From the NCBI RefSeq assembly GCF_947251645.1, contig NZ_OX366364.1:372001-436000 (forward strand): a stretch of DNA of 64,000 nucleotides, in the 5' to 3' direction. Within the stretch, counting starts at the first letter, position 1. Each line of letters starts with the position of its first letter. The stretch comes from Wolbachia endosymbiont (group A) of Bibio marci. GTDB taxonomy: Bacteria > Pseudomonadota > Alphaproteobacteria > Rickettsiales > Anaplasmataceae. The position numbers and the translations under genes are program-made. The notes under the pieces were generated by a model that saw only the letters and a program-made list of their open reading frames with translations, was not told the DNA's origin and searched no databases. This document shows, in pieces, positions 17,111 to 26,031 of the stretch.

Positions 17111-17914
17111 ATGGATGATTTCATAACTGCAAGAAGGAAAGATGATGCTGTGGTATCTATTTGTCAGGATAATAAGAAAAAAACCGTGTTAATTTCGGGG
17201 CTCAATCAAGTTGCAAGGGATTTGCTAAAATATGAAGAGGAGAATTTGCTTAACAAGCCATTAATTAATATCTTAAGCACAAGAGCAGCCGGCAACGTGA
17301 AGAATTATTTAGAGTATACCGAAAATGGACACGATTTACTTGATATATTACCTAAAGTGATAGATTTTTCCTTAATTGATGCTAAAGGAGAAGATATCAG
17401 GACAAAAGTAAAAGTTTTCCGCACTGCACAATTTGCCAGTAATAAAATAAATTATGAGCTATTAATACGTGATATCAGTTTGTCCCATAAATTAGGAATC
17501 TTTAGAGATGAATACCTAATGGGTAAAAAATATAAAAACCATGACTTATTCGATATACCGGGCAATGAGTCCACTATTCTAGAGTTATACGTTATATTGA
17601 ATTTCGCCTTTCAACATCAAATTAATGCAGCTATAGGAATAATTGGCTTAAATAGTAGCTGTAGCGAGACAAATGATGCACTGAAAGTTGTCATAGAACA
17701 TTTTTATAAAAATTGCCGTAGTGATGATTTTCTAGGGTATATTGATGAGAATAAAATGCTTTTTGTTTTGATTAACTGCGATGTAAAAAGTACATCTAAA
17801 ATAATTAATCGTATACATTTTGCCATTAATAAGCAGTTATTAAAGCGAAAATTACCAAGTGTATCAATAATTTATGGGAATATAGCTCAAAAACAGGCAG
17901 CAAAATCTACGTAA
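17111..17914 (+). CDS. PAS domain protein with degenerate GGDEF-like domain
   Basis: The amino-terminal 130 residues look like a PAS fold (LISGLNQVARDLLKYEEENLLNKPLINIL, then a conserved VFRTAQFASNKINYELLIRDIS strand pair). The C-terminal 115 residues are spaced like a diguanylate cyclase domain, with YKNCRSDDFLGYIDENKMLFVL where a GGDEF enzyme has the RxGGDEF loop; the Gly-Gly-Asp-Glu core is not conserved, so cyclase activity is unlikely. It could be a sensor that binds a ligand or another protein. Gene boundaries are clear, but the function is not assigned. Confidence 0.65.
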   Translation: MDDFITARRKDDAVVSICQDNKKKTVLISGLNQVARDLLKYEEENLLNKPLINILSTRAAGNVKNYLEYTENGHDLLDILPKVIDFSLIDAKGEDIRTKVKVFRTAQFASNKINYELLIRDISLSHKLGIFRDEYLMGKKYKNHDLFDIPGNESTILELYVILNFAFQHQINAAIGIIGLNSSCSETNDALKVVIEHFYKNCRSDDFLGYIDENKMLFVLINCDVKSTSKIINRIHFAINKQLLKRKLPSVSIIYGNIAQKQAAKST

Positions 17915-17949
17915 AAACCAGCGGCGCCTTCTGGTCTTTTTAAAAAATA

Positions 17950-18260
17950 TGTAAGCTAATGATATAGCTAGCACAGCTCTACGTCATACCGCGATTTATT
18001 CCACAACTGTACGAACGTTATGATATAAAAGTAATTTTTCTAAGAGAGGTATTATTCCAGTCTGGAATCCAGCTTTCCATCCAAGAGCCAGTGCCTCTTT
18101 CTTCTCATCCCAGTGTCAGCTACTTGGATAACACCCTCCTGGTAGCACAACGTTCGTACAGTTATGGATTTATTCGCGGTATCTCAGCATAGATTCTGCT
18201 AACACGTAGCGGAATGACGAGGTTGTAGGTGTTATCCAAGTAGCTGACACTGGGTCTAGA
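17950..18260. repeat. Cluster of short palindromic repeats
   Basis: The gap before the porin gene holds several repeat units: TACGTCATACCGCGATTTAT near 17979, ATTCCAGTCTGGAATCCAG at 18054-18072, GCCAGTGCC...CATCCCAGTGTCAGCTACTTGG near 18090-18125, GCGGTATCTCAGCATAGATT near 18176, and GTTATCCAAGTAGCTGACACT near 18230. The CACAACGTTCGTACAGTTATG near 18147 is partly the inverse of AACTGTACGAACGTTATGAT near 18005. No gene is supported. Confidence 0.75.
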
Positions 18261-18341
18261 AAGCTTAGTTAATATATGTGAAGTTGTTTTTTATTTATAT
18301 TGAGTTTAAACTTAAATTTTTACAAAAATTTAAGTTTATTT

Positions 18342-19514
18342 ATGAAGTTAAGGTACTACCTGATAGCACTGCTTTCGTTATTATTTTCACAGAATAGTGC
18401 TAGCTCTAGAACAATTCTGGATAAGGAAATATTTTATGCAGAACTAGATGGAAAAGTAGATCTGAGATCCGGCTACGCTTTCAACAGAGATTCTTTCAAT
18501 GCTAAGGCTAAGGATAAAACTTCAAGTTATTCATACTTGCGCTTTCTTTATTTACAGCAAGTTTATCAAAATACTCAAATGGGGTTTAATGTTAAGGCAG
18601 GAGTTTCTGGTATTGCAAACCTAAAAGCGTTAGACATAGAAAAGTTAGACATGGAGGAAGGGTATTTCATCATTAAAAATCAGGGACTTGGATCAATTGA
18701 ATATGGTAAAAGAAGTTTAGTTAGTCAGGGCATGTTAATTAACACTTCAAAAATTTATACAGCTGCTGGAGGAGTAAATGGTCATTGGACAAACTATGCA
18801 AATTTGCGTGGTGATCATAAAAAAGATGGTGACCCTGGATATGATAAAGACAAGGTATTTTGGGTAAAACCCAACATTTACAGTAATTATAATGGACTCG
18901 AACTAGGGTTAAAACAATCATCAATTAACTACATCTCCCCTGAAATCTATAACTTTCAACTCGGATTCAGCTATGTTCCAGGAAAAAATAACTTACAGTA
19001 CAGCAATTTAATTGCTGCTGGCCTTTCCTATAAAAACAGCTTGTCAGATGATATAGGTTTTACTACTGCTTTGACTGGTGAATTTGCAAGAGAAAATTTA
19101 ACTGATTGCTCAGATGGAACTTCTAAAAATTATGAATGCCGTAATCAATTACTAAACTGGAATTTTGGTTTAAAGCTAAAATTGTTCGATCTTGATTGCA
19201 TTTTTTCGTATGGTAATGGTGGTGAATCTGGTGAGAGGCGTAATCCTGAAATAAATAATACGTATTATATGAATGCAGGTATCGCTTACTATTCTGATTC
19301 TTACAAATCGAGCTTAACATATTTCAATAGTGGCAGGGATATTGCAGGCAAAGGCACAAACGAGTTAACATCATATGCTTTAAGCCTTGAAAATTCTCTT
19401 TTTTTAGGTACTTCATACTATTTCGATATTGTAAAATTTAGTACCAAAGAACCTACAATAGAAAATAACAACTCTGGTTATGTGCTCTTGGCTGGGTTGA
19501 AATTAAGTTTTTAA
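18342..19514 (+). CDS. Outer-membrane porin-like beta-barrel protein
   Basis: From ATG 18342 the 390-residue protein begins with a signal peptide (MKLRYYLIALLSLLFSQNSASS). The mature part consists of alternating beta strands rich in Tyr, Asn and Gly (YGKRSLVSQG, LELGLKQSSINY, YMNAGIAYYSDSYKSSLTYF), includes two Cys that could form a loop disulfide (DCSDGTSKNYEC), and ends in Phe (LLAGLKLSF), the outer-membrane insertion signal read by BamA. This fits a general Gram-negative porin. A TTG at 18300 is in frame, but it would put 14 residues before the signal peptide. Substrate specificity is unknown. Confidence 0.8.
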   Translation: MKLRYYLIALLSLLFSQNSASSRTILDKEIFYAELDGKVDLRSGYAFNRDSFNAKAKDKTSSYSYLRFLYLQQVYQNTQMGFNVKAGVSGIANLKALDIEKLDMEEGYFIIKNQGLGSIEYGKRSLVSQGMLINTSKIYTAAGGVNGHWTNYANLRGDHKKDGDPGYDKDKVFWVKPNIYSNYNGLELGLKQSSINYISPEIYNFQLGFSYVPGKNNLQYSNLIAAGLSYKNSLSDDIGFTTALTGEFARENLTDCSDGTSKNYECRNQLLNWNFGLKLKLFDLDCIFSYGNGGESGERRNPEINNTYYMNAGIAYYSDSYKSSLTYFNSGRDIAGKGTNELTSYALSLENSLFLGTSYYFDIVKFSTKEPTIENNNSGYVLLAGLKLSF

Positions 19515-19814
19515 TGAGGTTGCATTGCCTCCTGTCATCCCAGCACTCTTTTCTGTCATCCAAGTAGCGGATGACCTTATCCAGAAGGTATGAATTAGGT
19601 ATTGCTTGGTTGGAAGCAAGAGAAGATAATCACTTTTCAGAGTGGATAGGTGGCAGGTTGGCACTTTTTCTGGGTAAGATCAAGTATGCATTATCTCACA
19701 TAATAATATAATATTTCGTTCATAAATCAACGTTTTTAACATGCAGCAAGAACATTTCCGTTGTAATTAAGGTTCTTAAGATGTATATTAATTAAGTCTT
19801 GTTTTCAATAAGTA
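19515..19814. other. Intergenic region with repeat pieces and an IS3 end remnant
   Basis: Palindromic half-repeats (GTCATCCCAGCACTCTT, GTCATCCAAGTAGCGGATGA) lie at about 19532-19575. At 19651-19680 the sequence GCACTTTTTCTGGGTAAGAT nearly matches the right end of the IS3 element at 772-1984 (CACTTTTTCTGGGTAAGGTCA). It is therefore a solo end left from a lost copy. The bases just before it read as an open stretch (GIAWLEARED...), probably transposase debris. No gene. Confidence 0.6.
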
Positions 19815-20924
19815 ATGAAAGTAATAATTGTCATGATAATGTTATTGTGTAGCAGTTACACAATGGCAAGCGAGCGAATAAGTCTAGTGGATAAAAAACT
19901 ATCTCAAGGGTATGTAGCTCCAGTGCTTACAGAAGATAGCGTTATTTTATCAGACAAGCACGGCGCTTTATATTCCTTTGATATTGATAACTCAAAGGCT
20001 ATGAATTGGAAATTACACCTCTCACACAGAAAAAAAATTAGTAACATGAGCCTATTGCGTCACAGAGGAAACGTTTTCTTTATAGTGGATAACGTTCTAC
20101 ACACAATAGATGCAAAAACCGGCGAGATTCAGTGGGAAAAAGAATTGAGAGCTCCAGTAAGAGGAAAAGCAGCAGTAATAAATAATAAATTGGTAGTATT
20201 GACTATTGATAATTATCTGTACGTGTTTGATATAAAAGATGGCAGCTCCGTTTGGACTTATCAAAACGGTATCAATGAGGTTCGAGGTTTGTATTCCATA
20301 TCGCCAACAATTTTTAACGATAAAATAATAGCACCATTTTCAAATGGTGAGTTAATAGCTTTCAATGAAGACGGTAAAAAATTGTGGAGCCAAAAATTGG
20401 CTACAAACCTTTTGGATACACAGCTCACAGATGTAACTACTACACCGAGAGTGTTTGGCGATACTTTAATAGCTACAAACAATTCCTATATTTATGGTAT
20501 TGACGTGAGATCAGGAAATATTTTATGGTCAAAGTCACTGCAAGTAAAAAGTGTATCAGACATTGAGTCATATTACAGTCCTCTTATTCCTCCAAAGAAG
20601 CAAAAAGAAGGCGGAAGAATTTTTATAGTTACTAAAGACGATAAAATAATTGGCCTGGATATAAAAAATGGAGAAACGGTCTGGACATCTGATTTAATAG
20701 AAAATATGCAATTGTTTGCTCCAATTATGCATGCCCATACACTGTGGGTGACAAGCAATAAAGGTTCAATGTTTGCTTTTCCGGGATCTGAAAGTGCAGG
20801 AAAGGTAGTCAAAGTACCTGGTAATGTGTTTCACACTCCAGTGTTTACTCGCAATAAGATATATGTAACAACTGAGAAGAATGGTGTTTATTCTTTAGAA
20901 AATAGGTTTGTTCTTTATGATTGA
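19815..20924 (+). CDS. PQQ-repeat beta-propeller protein, BamB-like
   Basis: The 369-residue protein has an amino-terminal signal peptide (MKVIIVMIMLLCSSYTMAS) and at least five PQQ/Trp-docking repeats of the form G-x-xxW-xx (TIDAKTGEIQWEKEL, VFDIKDGSSVWTYQN, FNEDGKKLWSQKL, GIDVRSGNILWSKSL, GLDIKNGETVWTSDL), giving a beta-propeller exported to the periplasm. In Gram-negatives this architecture and size match BamB, the scaffold lipoprotein of the outer-membrane assembly machine; I see no lipobox Cys after the signal peptide, so the match is structural only. It overlaps lpdA by 8 bp and is probably co-translated with it. Confidence 0.8.
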   Translation: MKVIIVMIMLLCSSYTMASERISLVDKKLSQGYVAPVLTEDSVILSDKHGALYSFDIDNSKAMNWKLHLSHRKKISNMSLLRHRGNVFFIVDNVLHTIDAKTGEIQWEKELRAPVRGKAAVINNKLVVLTIDNYLYVFDIKDGSSVWTYQNGINEVRGLYSISPTIFNDKIIAPFSNGELIAFNEDGKKLWSQKLATNLLDTQLTDVTTTPRVFGDTLIATNNSYIYGIDVRSGNILWSKSLQVKSVSDIESYYSPLIPPKKQKEGGRIFIVTKDDKIIGLDIKNGETVWTSDLIENMQLFAPIMHAHTLWVTSNKGSMFAFPGSESAGKVVKVPGNVFHTPVFTRNKIYVTTEKNGVYSLENRFVLYD

Positions 20925-22305
20925 TTATGATTTAATTGTTATAGGTGGTGGTCCAGGTGGTTATAAGTGTGCTATCACTGCTGCAAAACTTGGATTGAAA
21001 GTTGCCTGCATAGATAAAAATAGCATTTTTGGTGGTACGTGCTTGCGAGTTGGGTGCATACCCTCCAAAGCACTACTTCATTCTTCCTATCAGTATGCTC
21101 ACACGAAAAATGATCTGTCGAAGCTTGGCATAAAAATTAAGGACGCAAGTTTCGATTTAAAAGAAATGCTAGGCTATAAGGACGCCAGAGTTCAGGAACT
21201 TGGAAAAGGTATAGAATATCTGTTTAACCTTCACAAAATCACTAAAATCAATGGGCTTGGGAAAATTACTTCTTTTGACCAAGGTAATCCTGAAGTTTTA
21301 GCTGAAGGTAAGGTGCTGAAGACAAAAAATATAGTAATTGCAACCGGTTCTGACGTTATTTCTTTGCCAGGAATTAATATCGATGAGAAAGACATTATTT
21401 CGTCTACTGGTGCATTATCTTTAACTGAAGTACCAAAAAAACTTGTCGTAATCGGAGCCGGGGCAATAGGGCTTGAAATGTCTTCTGTATGGAGGAGGCT
21501 AGGGTCTGAAGTCACTGTAGTAGAATTTTTTGATAGAATCGCTGCAGCAATGGATGGAGAATTAAGTAAGTCTCTACTTTCTAGTCTACAAAAACAAGGA
21601 ATAAAATTTTTACTTAGCACTAAAGTCGAGGAGATAAAACAAAGTAGCAACTCTTTGAGTGTGAAAGTTTGCTCTGTAAAAGATAATCAAACAAACACTA
21701 TAGAGGCGGATAAGGTATTGGTGGCAGCAGGACGCAAACCATGCACTGAGAATCTTGGTATTGATGAAAAAATAGAAAAAGATAATCGCGGTTTCGTTCA
21801 AGTTAACAACAGATATGAAACTAATGTGAAAGGAATATTTGCTATTGGTGATGTGATCGGTGGAGCAATGCTTGCTCATAAGGCAGAAGAAGAAGGAGTG
21901 GCAGTTGCAGAGATAATAGCAGGACAGTCACCTCACGTTGATTATGAAATTATACCATCTGTCATTTACACTCACCCTGCGGTTTCTTCAATCGGTAAAA
22001 CTGAAGAGGAGTTGAAAAGTGTTGGCCGTAAGTACAAAATTGGTAAATGTCAATTTGCTGCAAACGGCAGAGCAAAAATCACTGATGATGCTGAAGGATT
22101 CGTGAAAGTGCTGACTTGTAGCAGAGCAGATACAATACTAGGTGTGCATATCATAGGAGCATACGCTGACACGCTAATAAACGAAGCAGCGGTTGCAATG
22201 GCATATGGCGCAGCAGCAGAGGATATATACAGAATTTGTCACTCTCATCCTGATATAAATGAAGCCTTTCGAGATGCGTGCATCGATGCTTTCTTTAAAA
22301 AATAA
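20917..22305 (+). CDS. lpdA: Dihydrolipoamide dehydrogenase (E3)
   Basis: From ATG 20917 the protein is 462 residues: FAD-binding GGGPGGYKC at 10-18, redox disulfide Cys42/Cys47 in GGTCLRVGCIPSK, NAD-binding GAGAIGLEMSSVW near 187, the second FAD motif GIFAIGDV near 308, and the C-terminal HSHPDINEAF with the catalytic His-Glu pair. It reoxidises lipoamide in the pyruvate and 2-oxoglutarate dehydrogenase complexes. The ATG at 20908 is three codons further upstream; the conserved start IDYDLIVIGGG favours 20917. Its start overlaps the end of the PQQ-propeller gene, and the recombinase gene follows after two bases. Confidence 0.95.
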   Translation: MIDYDLIVIGGGPGGYKCAITAAKLGLKVACIDKNSIFGGTCLRVGCIPSKALLHSSYQYAHTKNDLSKLGIKIKDASFDLKEMLGYKDARVQELGKGIEYLFNLHKITKINGLGKITSFDQGNPEVLAEGKVLKTKNIVIATGSDVISLPGINIDEKDIISSTGALSLTEVPKKLVVIGAGAIGLEMSSVWRRLGSEVTVVEFFDRIAAAMDGELSKSLLSSLQKQGIKFLLSTKVEEIKQSSNSLSVKVCSVKDNQTNTIEADKVLVAAGRKPCTENLGIDEKIEKDNRGFVQVNNRYETNVKGIFAIGDVIGGAMLAHKAEEEGVAVAEIIAGQSPHVDYEIIPSVIYTHPAVSSIGKTEEELKSVGRKYKIGKCQFAANGRAKITDDAEGFVKVLTCSRADTILGVHIIGAYADTLINEAAVAMAYGAAAEDIYRICHSHPDINEAFRDACIDAFFKK

Positions 22306-22307
22306 TT

Positions 22308-23369
22308 GTGGACCTCGGTTCAATCATTGAAAAATGGTATGAGTGGCTGAGGTGCAACAGATCTTATTCACCAAACACTTTGGAGTCATACATGAGGGAC
22401 TTGAAGGATCTTATAAGTTTCCTAAATACTCACATTGGCGGAGAAGTAAATGTTGGTACTCTGAAAAATTTAAGCATACCTGAGTTAAGAAGTTGGCTTA
22501 CCTCTCGTTACGCAAGAGGTGTGAATGCAAGATCTAACGCTCGTGCATTGTCAGTAATCAGAAATTTTTTCAAGTACATAAAAAACAACTACAATATAGA
22601 CAATGAAGCTATATTTTCCTTATCAAGGCCAATTCAGAGAAGAACTCTGCCCAAAGCATTATCAATACCTAATATAAAAGCTTTAATAGATTTCTTCTTG
22701 CATAACCATTATTTACATGGGATTCACTCTCCTTTGTCATTCCAGCGCGTGACGCTGGAATCCAGAAAAAAAGAAGAACCAGTGTCACGTACTGGGATGA
22801 CAGGAGGCAACGCAAAAACTTTGGTGAAAGAAATGAAACTATCTGACTTGGGCGAATCTTGGGTGGTAAAAAGAGAAATTGCGATTATCGTCCTGCTATA
22901 TGGTACAGGCTTAAGAATCAGTGAAGCGTTGAACCTTAGGGTTAGTGATATTAACAATGAAAGTTTAATAGTAACAGGTAAGGGAGATAAACAAAGGCAG
23001 GTATTCATTCTCCCAGTAGTAAAAAAATGTATACAAGAATATGTAAAAGCCTGTCCTTACCTTGATGAAGCACAACATCTTTTTGTGGGAGTAAGAGGAA
23101 AAAAATTGGGAAGAACTTATGTGGCTAATCGTTTGCAGAAAATAAGGAGAATGTTAAATTTACCAGAAATTTTATCTCCACATGCATTTCGTCATAGTTT
23201 TGCTACTCATTTGCTTCAGGAAGATATTGACATAAGATCAATACAACAACTGCTTGGTCATTCGAGTCTTGAGACCACTCAAGTTTACACTCACCTCAAT
23301 TATCAAGATGTTTTTAATATGTATAAGAATTTTCAGCAGAGTTTGGAGAAAAAGTCAAAACCCTTGTAA
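22308..23369 (+). CDS. xerC: Tyrosine recombinase XerC/XerD with in-frame palindromic-repeat insert
   Basis: The 353-residue protein has an amino-terminal SAM-like core-binding domain (SYSPNTLESYMRDLKDLISFL) and a catalytic domain with all key residues: Arg in GTGLRISEAL, Lys in VTGKGDKQRQ, HAFRH, LGHSS and Tyr327 in TTQVYTH. It resolves chromosome dimers at dif with its partner. It is about 30 residues longer than usual because bases 22735-22812 are a short palindromic repeat translated in frame (SFQRVTLESRKKEEPVSRTG), placed in the linker between the two domains. The start is GTG at 22308, two bases after lpdA. Whether it is XerC or XerD is not certain. Confidence 0.88.
   Translation: MDLGSIIEKWYEWLRCNRSYSPNTLESYMRDLKDLISFLNTHIGGEVNVGTLKNLSIPELRSWLTSRYARGVNARSNARALSVIRNFFKYIKNNYNIDNEAIFSLSRPIQRRTLPKALSIPNIKALIDFFLHNHYLHGIHSPLSFQRVTLESRKKEEPVSRTGMTGGNAKTLVKEMKLSDLGESWVVKREIAIIVLLYGTGLRISEALNLRVSDINNESLIVTGKGDKQRQVFILPVVKKCIQEYVKACPYLDEAQHLFVGVRGKKLGRTYVANRLQKIRRMLNLPEILSPHAFRHSFATHLLQEDIDIRSIQQLLGHSSLETTQVYTHLNYQDVFNMYKNFQQSLEKKSKPL
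22735..22812. repeat. Palindromic element translated inside xerC
   Basis: GTCATTCCAGCGCGTGACGC followed by TGGAATCCAG, then CCAGTGTCACGTACTGGGAT and GACAGGAGG, is the same two-hairpin repeat that occurs in intergenic DNA at 8205-8240, 52170-52200 and 53400-53425. Its length keeps the frame open. This parallels the Rickettsia palindromic elements known to insert into genes in frame. Confidence 0.85.
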
Positions 23370-24876
23370 CTTGAGGATTGTCTGTGGCACTACCAGGTCC
23401 TATATCTCGTTCATCCGCTTTACATAAATAATATCCTACTAAAAAAAGAACCAGTGCAACTGCTGTAAGACAAGCACCTATTACTGGATAATCGTATAAA
23501 ACTGCTAAACATGTACCAACAGCAAACGCTCCAGACAACATAAAAGAAGCAGAAGCGTAGTTGCTTTGTTTTCTACCAGGAGAAATTGCTTGCGAGGGTT
23601 TTTCGTTTTTATTACTACGGAGCAGTCTATTTTCTGATGAAAGCCTATCTCTTTCTTCCCTTACTTGTTTCAAATCTCTTCTTAATTGTAAAATTTCGAC
23701 AGTGTCGTCTGCTCTTCCATGTACAATTCTTTTAAATTCAATTAATTCACTTTGCTGAGCCGATTTTTCCCGCTTTACTTGTATTAAATTTTCTTCTAAT
23801 TGTGAAATTTTGCTAGTTTTATTCGCTAGCTCTTGCTCTTTCTCTACAAGTTGAGCTTCTTTTCTTTCAAGTTCATCTCTAAAGTTTTCGAGCTGCTGCA
23901 ACTCTCGAGCAATGAATTCGTCGTTTATTACTGGTTGAACATTATGTGTACTTGCTACAGGTTGCTCTGCACTTGCAGGAAATTTTTCATTTAGACAATT
24001 TTTAACGGACTCAGTTGGCTCACTAGCATCTCTCAATGCAGCAGTAACAATTGCACGATTTATGAAACAATTATCTTCTATTAATTTTTTTACATCATCT
24101 AAATCTTTTCTATTAATAGTATCGGTTAATCGCTCTTTAATAGCTTGTTCAATTATTTGCTTCACCCATCGATTTTGCTCTATAGCTTGTATTGGCTTTA
24201 TTTGACTAAAATCTAGGTCTTTATGTTTTAAAAGTTTAGTCAATACTTCTTCGTTATCTTGTGTTATTCCTTGTAAACATATTAATCTCAGGGGTGTTTC
24301 TATTTCTCCATTTTGGTTTCTTTTCCAGCAATTAGGGTTAAGCTCTTGACCCAACAGTGTTTTTGCTCGGCTAATATCTTCCTTAAAAAGAGCATCTAAT
24401 AATTGTCTTCCTCTTTGTGCTTTTTGTATTTCTATTACCAAATGTTCAGCACGATTTTGCCTAGCATACTCACTAGGACTTTGATATTTCTTATTGGTTA
24501 TATTAGTGTTTATGTTTGGGTGACTAAGCAAAAGTTGTAACGTTTTCTTTTGTTGAAAGCACATTGCTAGGTGTAAAGCTGTATCGTCATTACTTTTTTC
24601 ACAAATATTAACATCTATTCTCTGGTGCAGTAGAAGTAACCTAATCATATTCTGATATTCTTTTTTAAAGCCTGCAGACAAATTAGTAACTATGGACACC
24701 AAAGGTGTCATGCCTTCTTTATCAAACGCATTAACATCCGCACCCTCTGCCAGAGCTTGTTTAAAACCTTCTAGGTTTTCATCATCAATAGCCTCAAATA
24801 ACTTTTGTGTTGGTTCATCTAGAGTTCTCTGATATCTGTAACCATTAGTATTTGTCCTATTCTCTCCATAAAGCAT
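23314..24876 (-). CDS. Ankyrin-repeat, coiled-coil, membrane-anchored protein
   Basis: The 520-residue protein has about four ankyrin units in its first 170 residues (GFKQALAEGADVNAFDKEGMTPLVSIV, NDDTALHLAMCFQQKKTLQLLLSHPNINTN), a second helical region, a strong coiled coil at about 325-415 (LERKEAQLVEKEQELANKTS, LRRDLKQVREERDRLSSEN), and two membrane helices near 440-490 (ASFMLSGAFAVGTCLAVLY, GACLTAVALVLFLVGYYLC). Ankyrin proteins of Wolbachia are candidate host-interaction proteins; binding partners are unknown. Its end overlaps the end of xerC by 56 bp on the opposite strand. The coiled coil plus twin-helix layout resembles the 418-aa protein at 15616. Confidence 0.85.
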   Translation of the reverse strand: MLYGENRTNTNGYRYQRTLDEPTQKLFEAIDDENLEGFKQALAEGADVNAFDKEGMTPLVSIVTNLSAGFKKEYQNMIRLLLLHQRIDVNICEKSNDDTALHLAMCFQQKKTLQLLLSHPNINTNITNKKYQSPSEYARQNRAEHLVIEIQKAQRGRQLLDALFKEDISRAKTLLGQELNPNCWKRNQNGEIETPLRLICLQGITQDNEEVLTKLLKHKDLDFSQIKPIQAIEQNRWVKQIIEQAIKERLTDTINRKDLDDVKKLIEDNCFINRAIVTAALRDASEPTESVKNCLNEKFPASAEQPVASTHNVQPVINDEFIARELQQLENFRDELERKEAQLVEKEQELANKTSKISQLEENLIQVKREKSAQQSELIEFKRIVHGRADDTVEILQLRRDLKQVREERDRLSSENRLLRSNKNEKPSQAISPGRKQSNYASASFMLSGAFAVGTCLAVLYDYPVIGACLTAVALVLFLVGYYLCKADERDIGPGSATDNPQVTRVLTFSPNSAENSYTY

Positions 24877-24960
24877 ATTAAACCTACCTAATAATTTACT
24901 AATATAATTATGAAAAAGAAAAGGAAAATTGCAAGCGATTTATCTATAGCTAACCCAAGA

Positions 24961-25060
24961 AAGGTGTCATACCGCCGCGGTATCTCAGCATAGATTCCGC
25001 TAACAAGTAGCGGAATGACGAATTTTTATTTTTAAAATTATCGGTGAACTTAAGTCACTT
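24961..25060. repeat. Palindromic repeats upstream of the ankyrin gene
   Basis: GTGTCATACCGCCGCGGTAT at 24964, CAGCATAGATTCCGCTAACA with GTAGCGGAATGACG to 25020, and AAGTCACTTTAGCTATA at about 25051 belong to the dispersed palindromic families. No other feature occupies 24877-25092. Confidence 0.75.
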
Positions 25061-25092
25061 TAGCTATAAAATCCTAATTCTGAGTTAATTAA

Positions 25093-26031
25093 TTACGACT
25101 CTAAAAACTTCTCTGCATCAAGTGCAGCCATGCACCCTGTTCCTGCGGCAACTACTGCCTGGCGATACACCTTATCTTGAACATCACCTGCAGCAAACAC
25201 CCCTGCCCTACTAGTTAAAGTTGTTCCAGGTTTCGTAATTATATAACCCTGCTCATCCATTTCAACAAAGCCTTTAAAAATACCCGTATTTGGTGCATGC
25301 CCAATTGCAATAAACACTCCATCCACTTCTAACTCTTGAGCTTCCGTTGATTTAACTATAATACCAGTAACTTTTTTCGGATTTTCTTCTCCAAGAATCT
25401 GCTCTACGGTATGGTTCCACATTACTTTTATTTTATCATTTTTAAAGAGCCTATCTTGCATTACTTTTTCCGCTCTCAATTTATCACGCCTGTGTATTAA
25501 TATCACTTCTTTGGCAAATCGAGTTAAAAATATTGCTTCTTCAACAGCAGTATTTCCACCACCAATCACGGCTACAACTTTATTCCTAAAAAATGCACCA
25601 TCACAAGTTGCACAAGCTGAAACTCCGTAACCTTGAAATTCCTTTTCACTCTCCAAACCAAGCCATTTTGCTTGCGCACCGGATGCAATTATAATTGCAT
25701 CCGAGTAGTAGTCATTGATATTACCAGAAGATCTAAATCTATACTCATTAGAATCCTCAAGTTGTTCAACGCTTTTTATCTCATCATCTATTATTTTTGC
25801 TCCAACCTTCTCTGCATGCAACCTCATCTGCTCCATTAGTTCTGGACCCTGTATTGAAACAAAACCAGGATAGTTTTCAACATCTGTAGTAATTGTAAGC
25901 TGACCACCAGGCTGCATTCCCGTTACTACAATTGGCTCTAAGTTTGCACGTGCTGCATATATAGCAGCAGCATAACCCGCTGCCCCGGATCCAATAATAA
26001 GAACTTTTGTACTAAATCTATAATTCTTCAC
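25093..26031 (-). CDS. trxB: Thioredoxin-disulfide reductase
   Basis: A 312-residue flavoprotein with FAD-binding GSGAAGYAAAIYAAR near residue 15, the redox centre CATC (Cys140 and Cys143 in SACATCDGAF), NADPH-binding GGGNTAVEEA near 155, and the C-terminal FAD motif GVFAAGDVQD near 274. It passes electrons from NADPH to thioredoxin in the cytoplasm. The gene starts inside the end of the peroxiredoxin gene (14-bp overlap), so the two are translationally linked and form an antioxidant pair. Confidence 0.96.
   Translation of the reverse strand: MKNYRFSTKVLIIGSGAAGYAAAIYAARANLEPIVVTGMQPGGQLTITTDVENYPGFVSIQGPELMEQMRLHAEKVGAKIIDDEIKSVEQLEDSNEYRFRSSGNINDYYSDAIIIASGAQAKWLGLESEKEFQGYGVSACATCDGAFFRNKVVAVIGGGNTAVEEAIFLTRFAKEVILIHRRDKLRAEKVMQDRLFKNDKIKVMWNHTVEQILGEENPKKVTGIIVKSTEAQELEVDGVFIAIGHAPNTGIFKGFVEMDEQGYIITKPGTTLTSRAGVFAAGDVQDKVYRQAVVAAGTGCMAALDAEKFLES

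Noticed and set aside
17111..17914. Calling this protein an active diguanylate cyclase
   Set aside because: The GGDEF core residues are absent, so catalysis is not supported.
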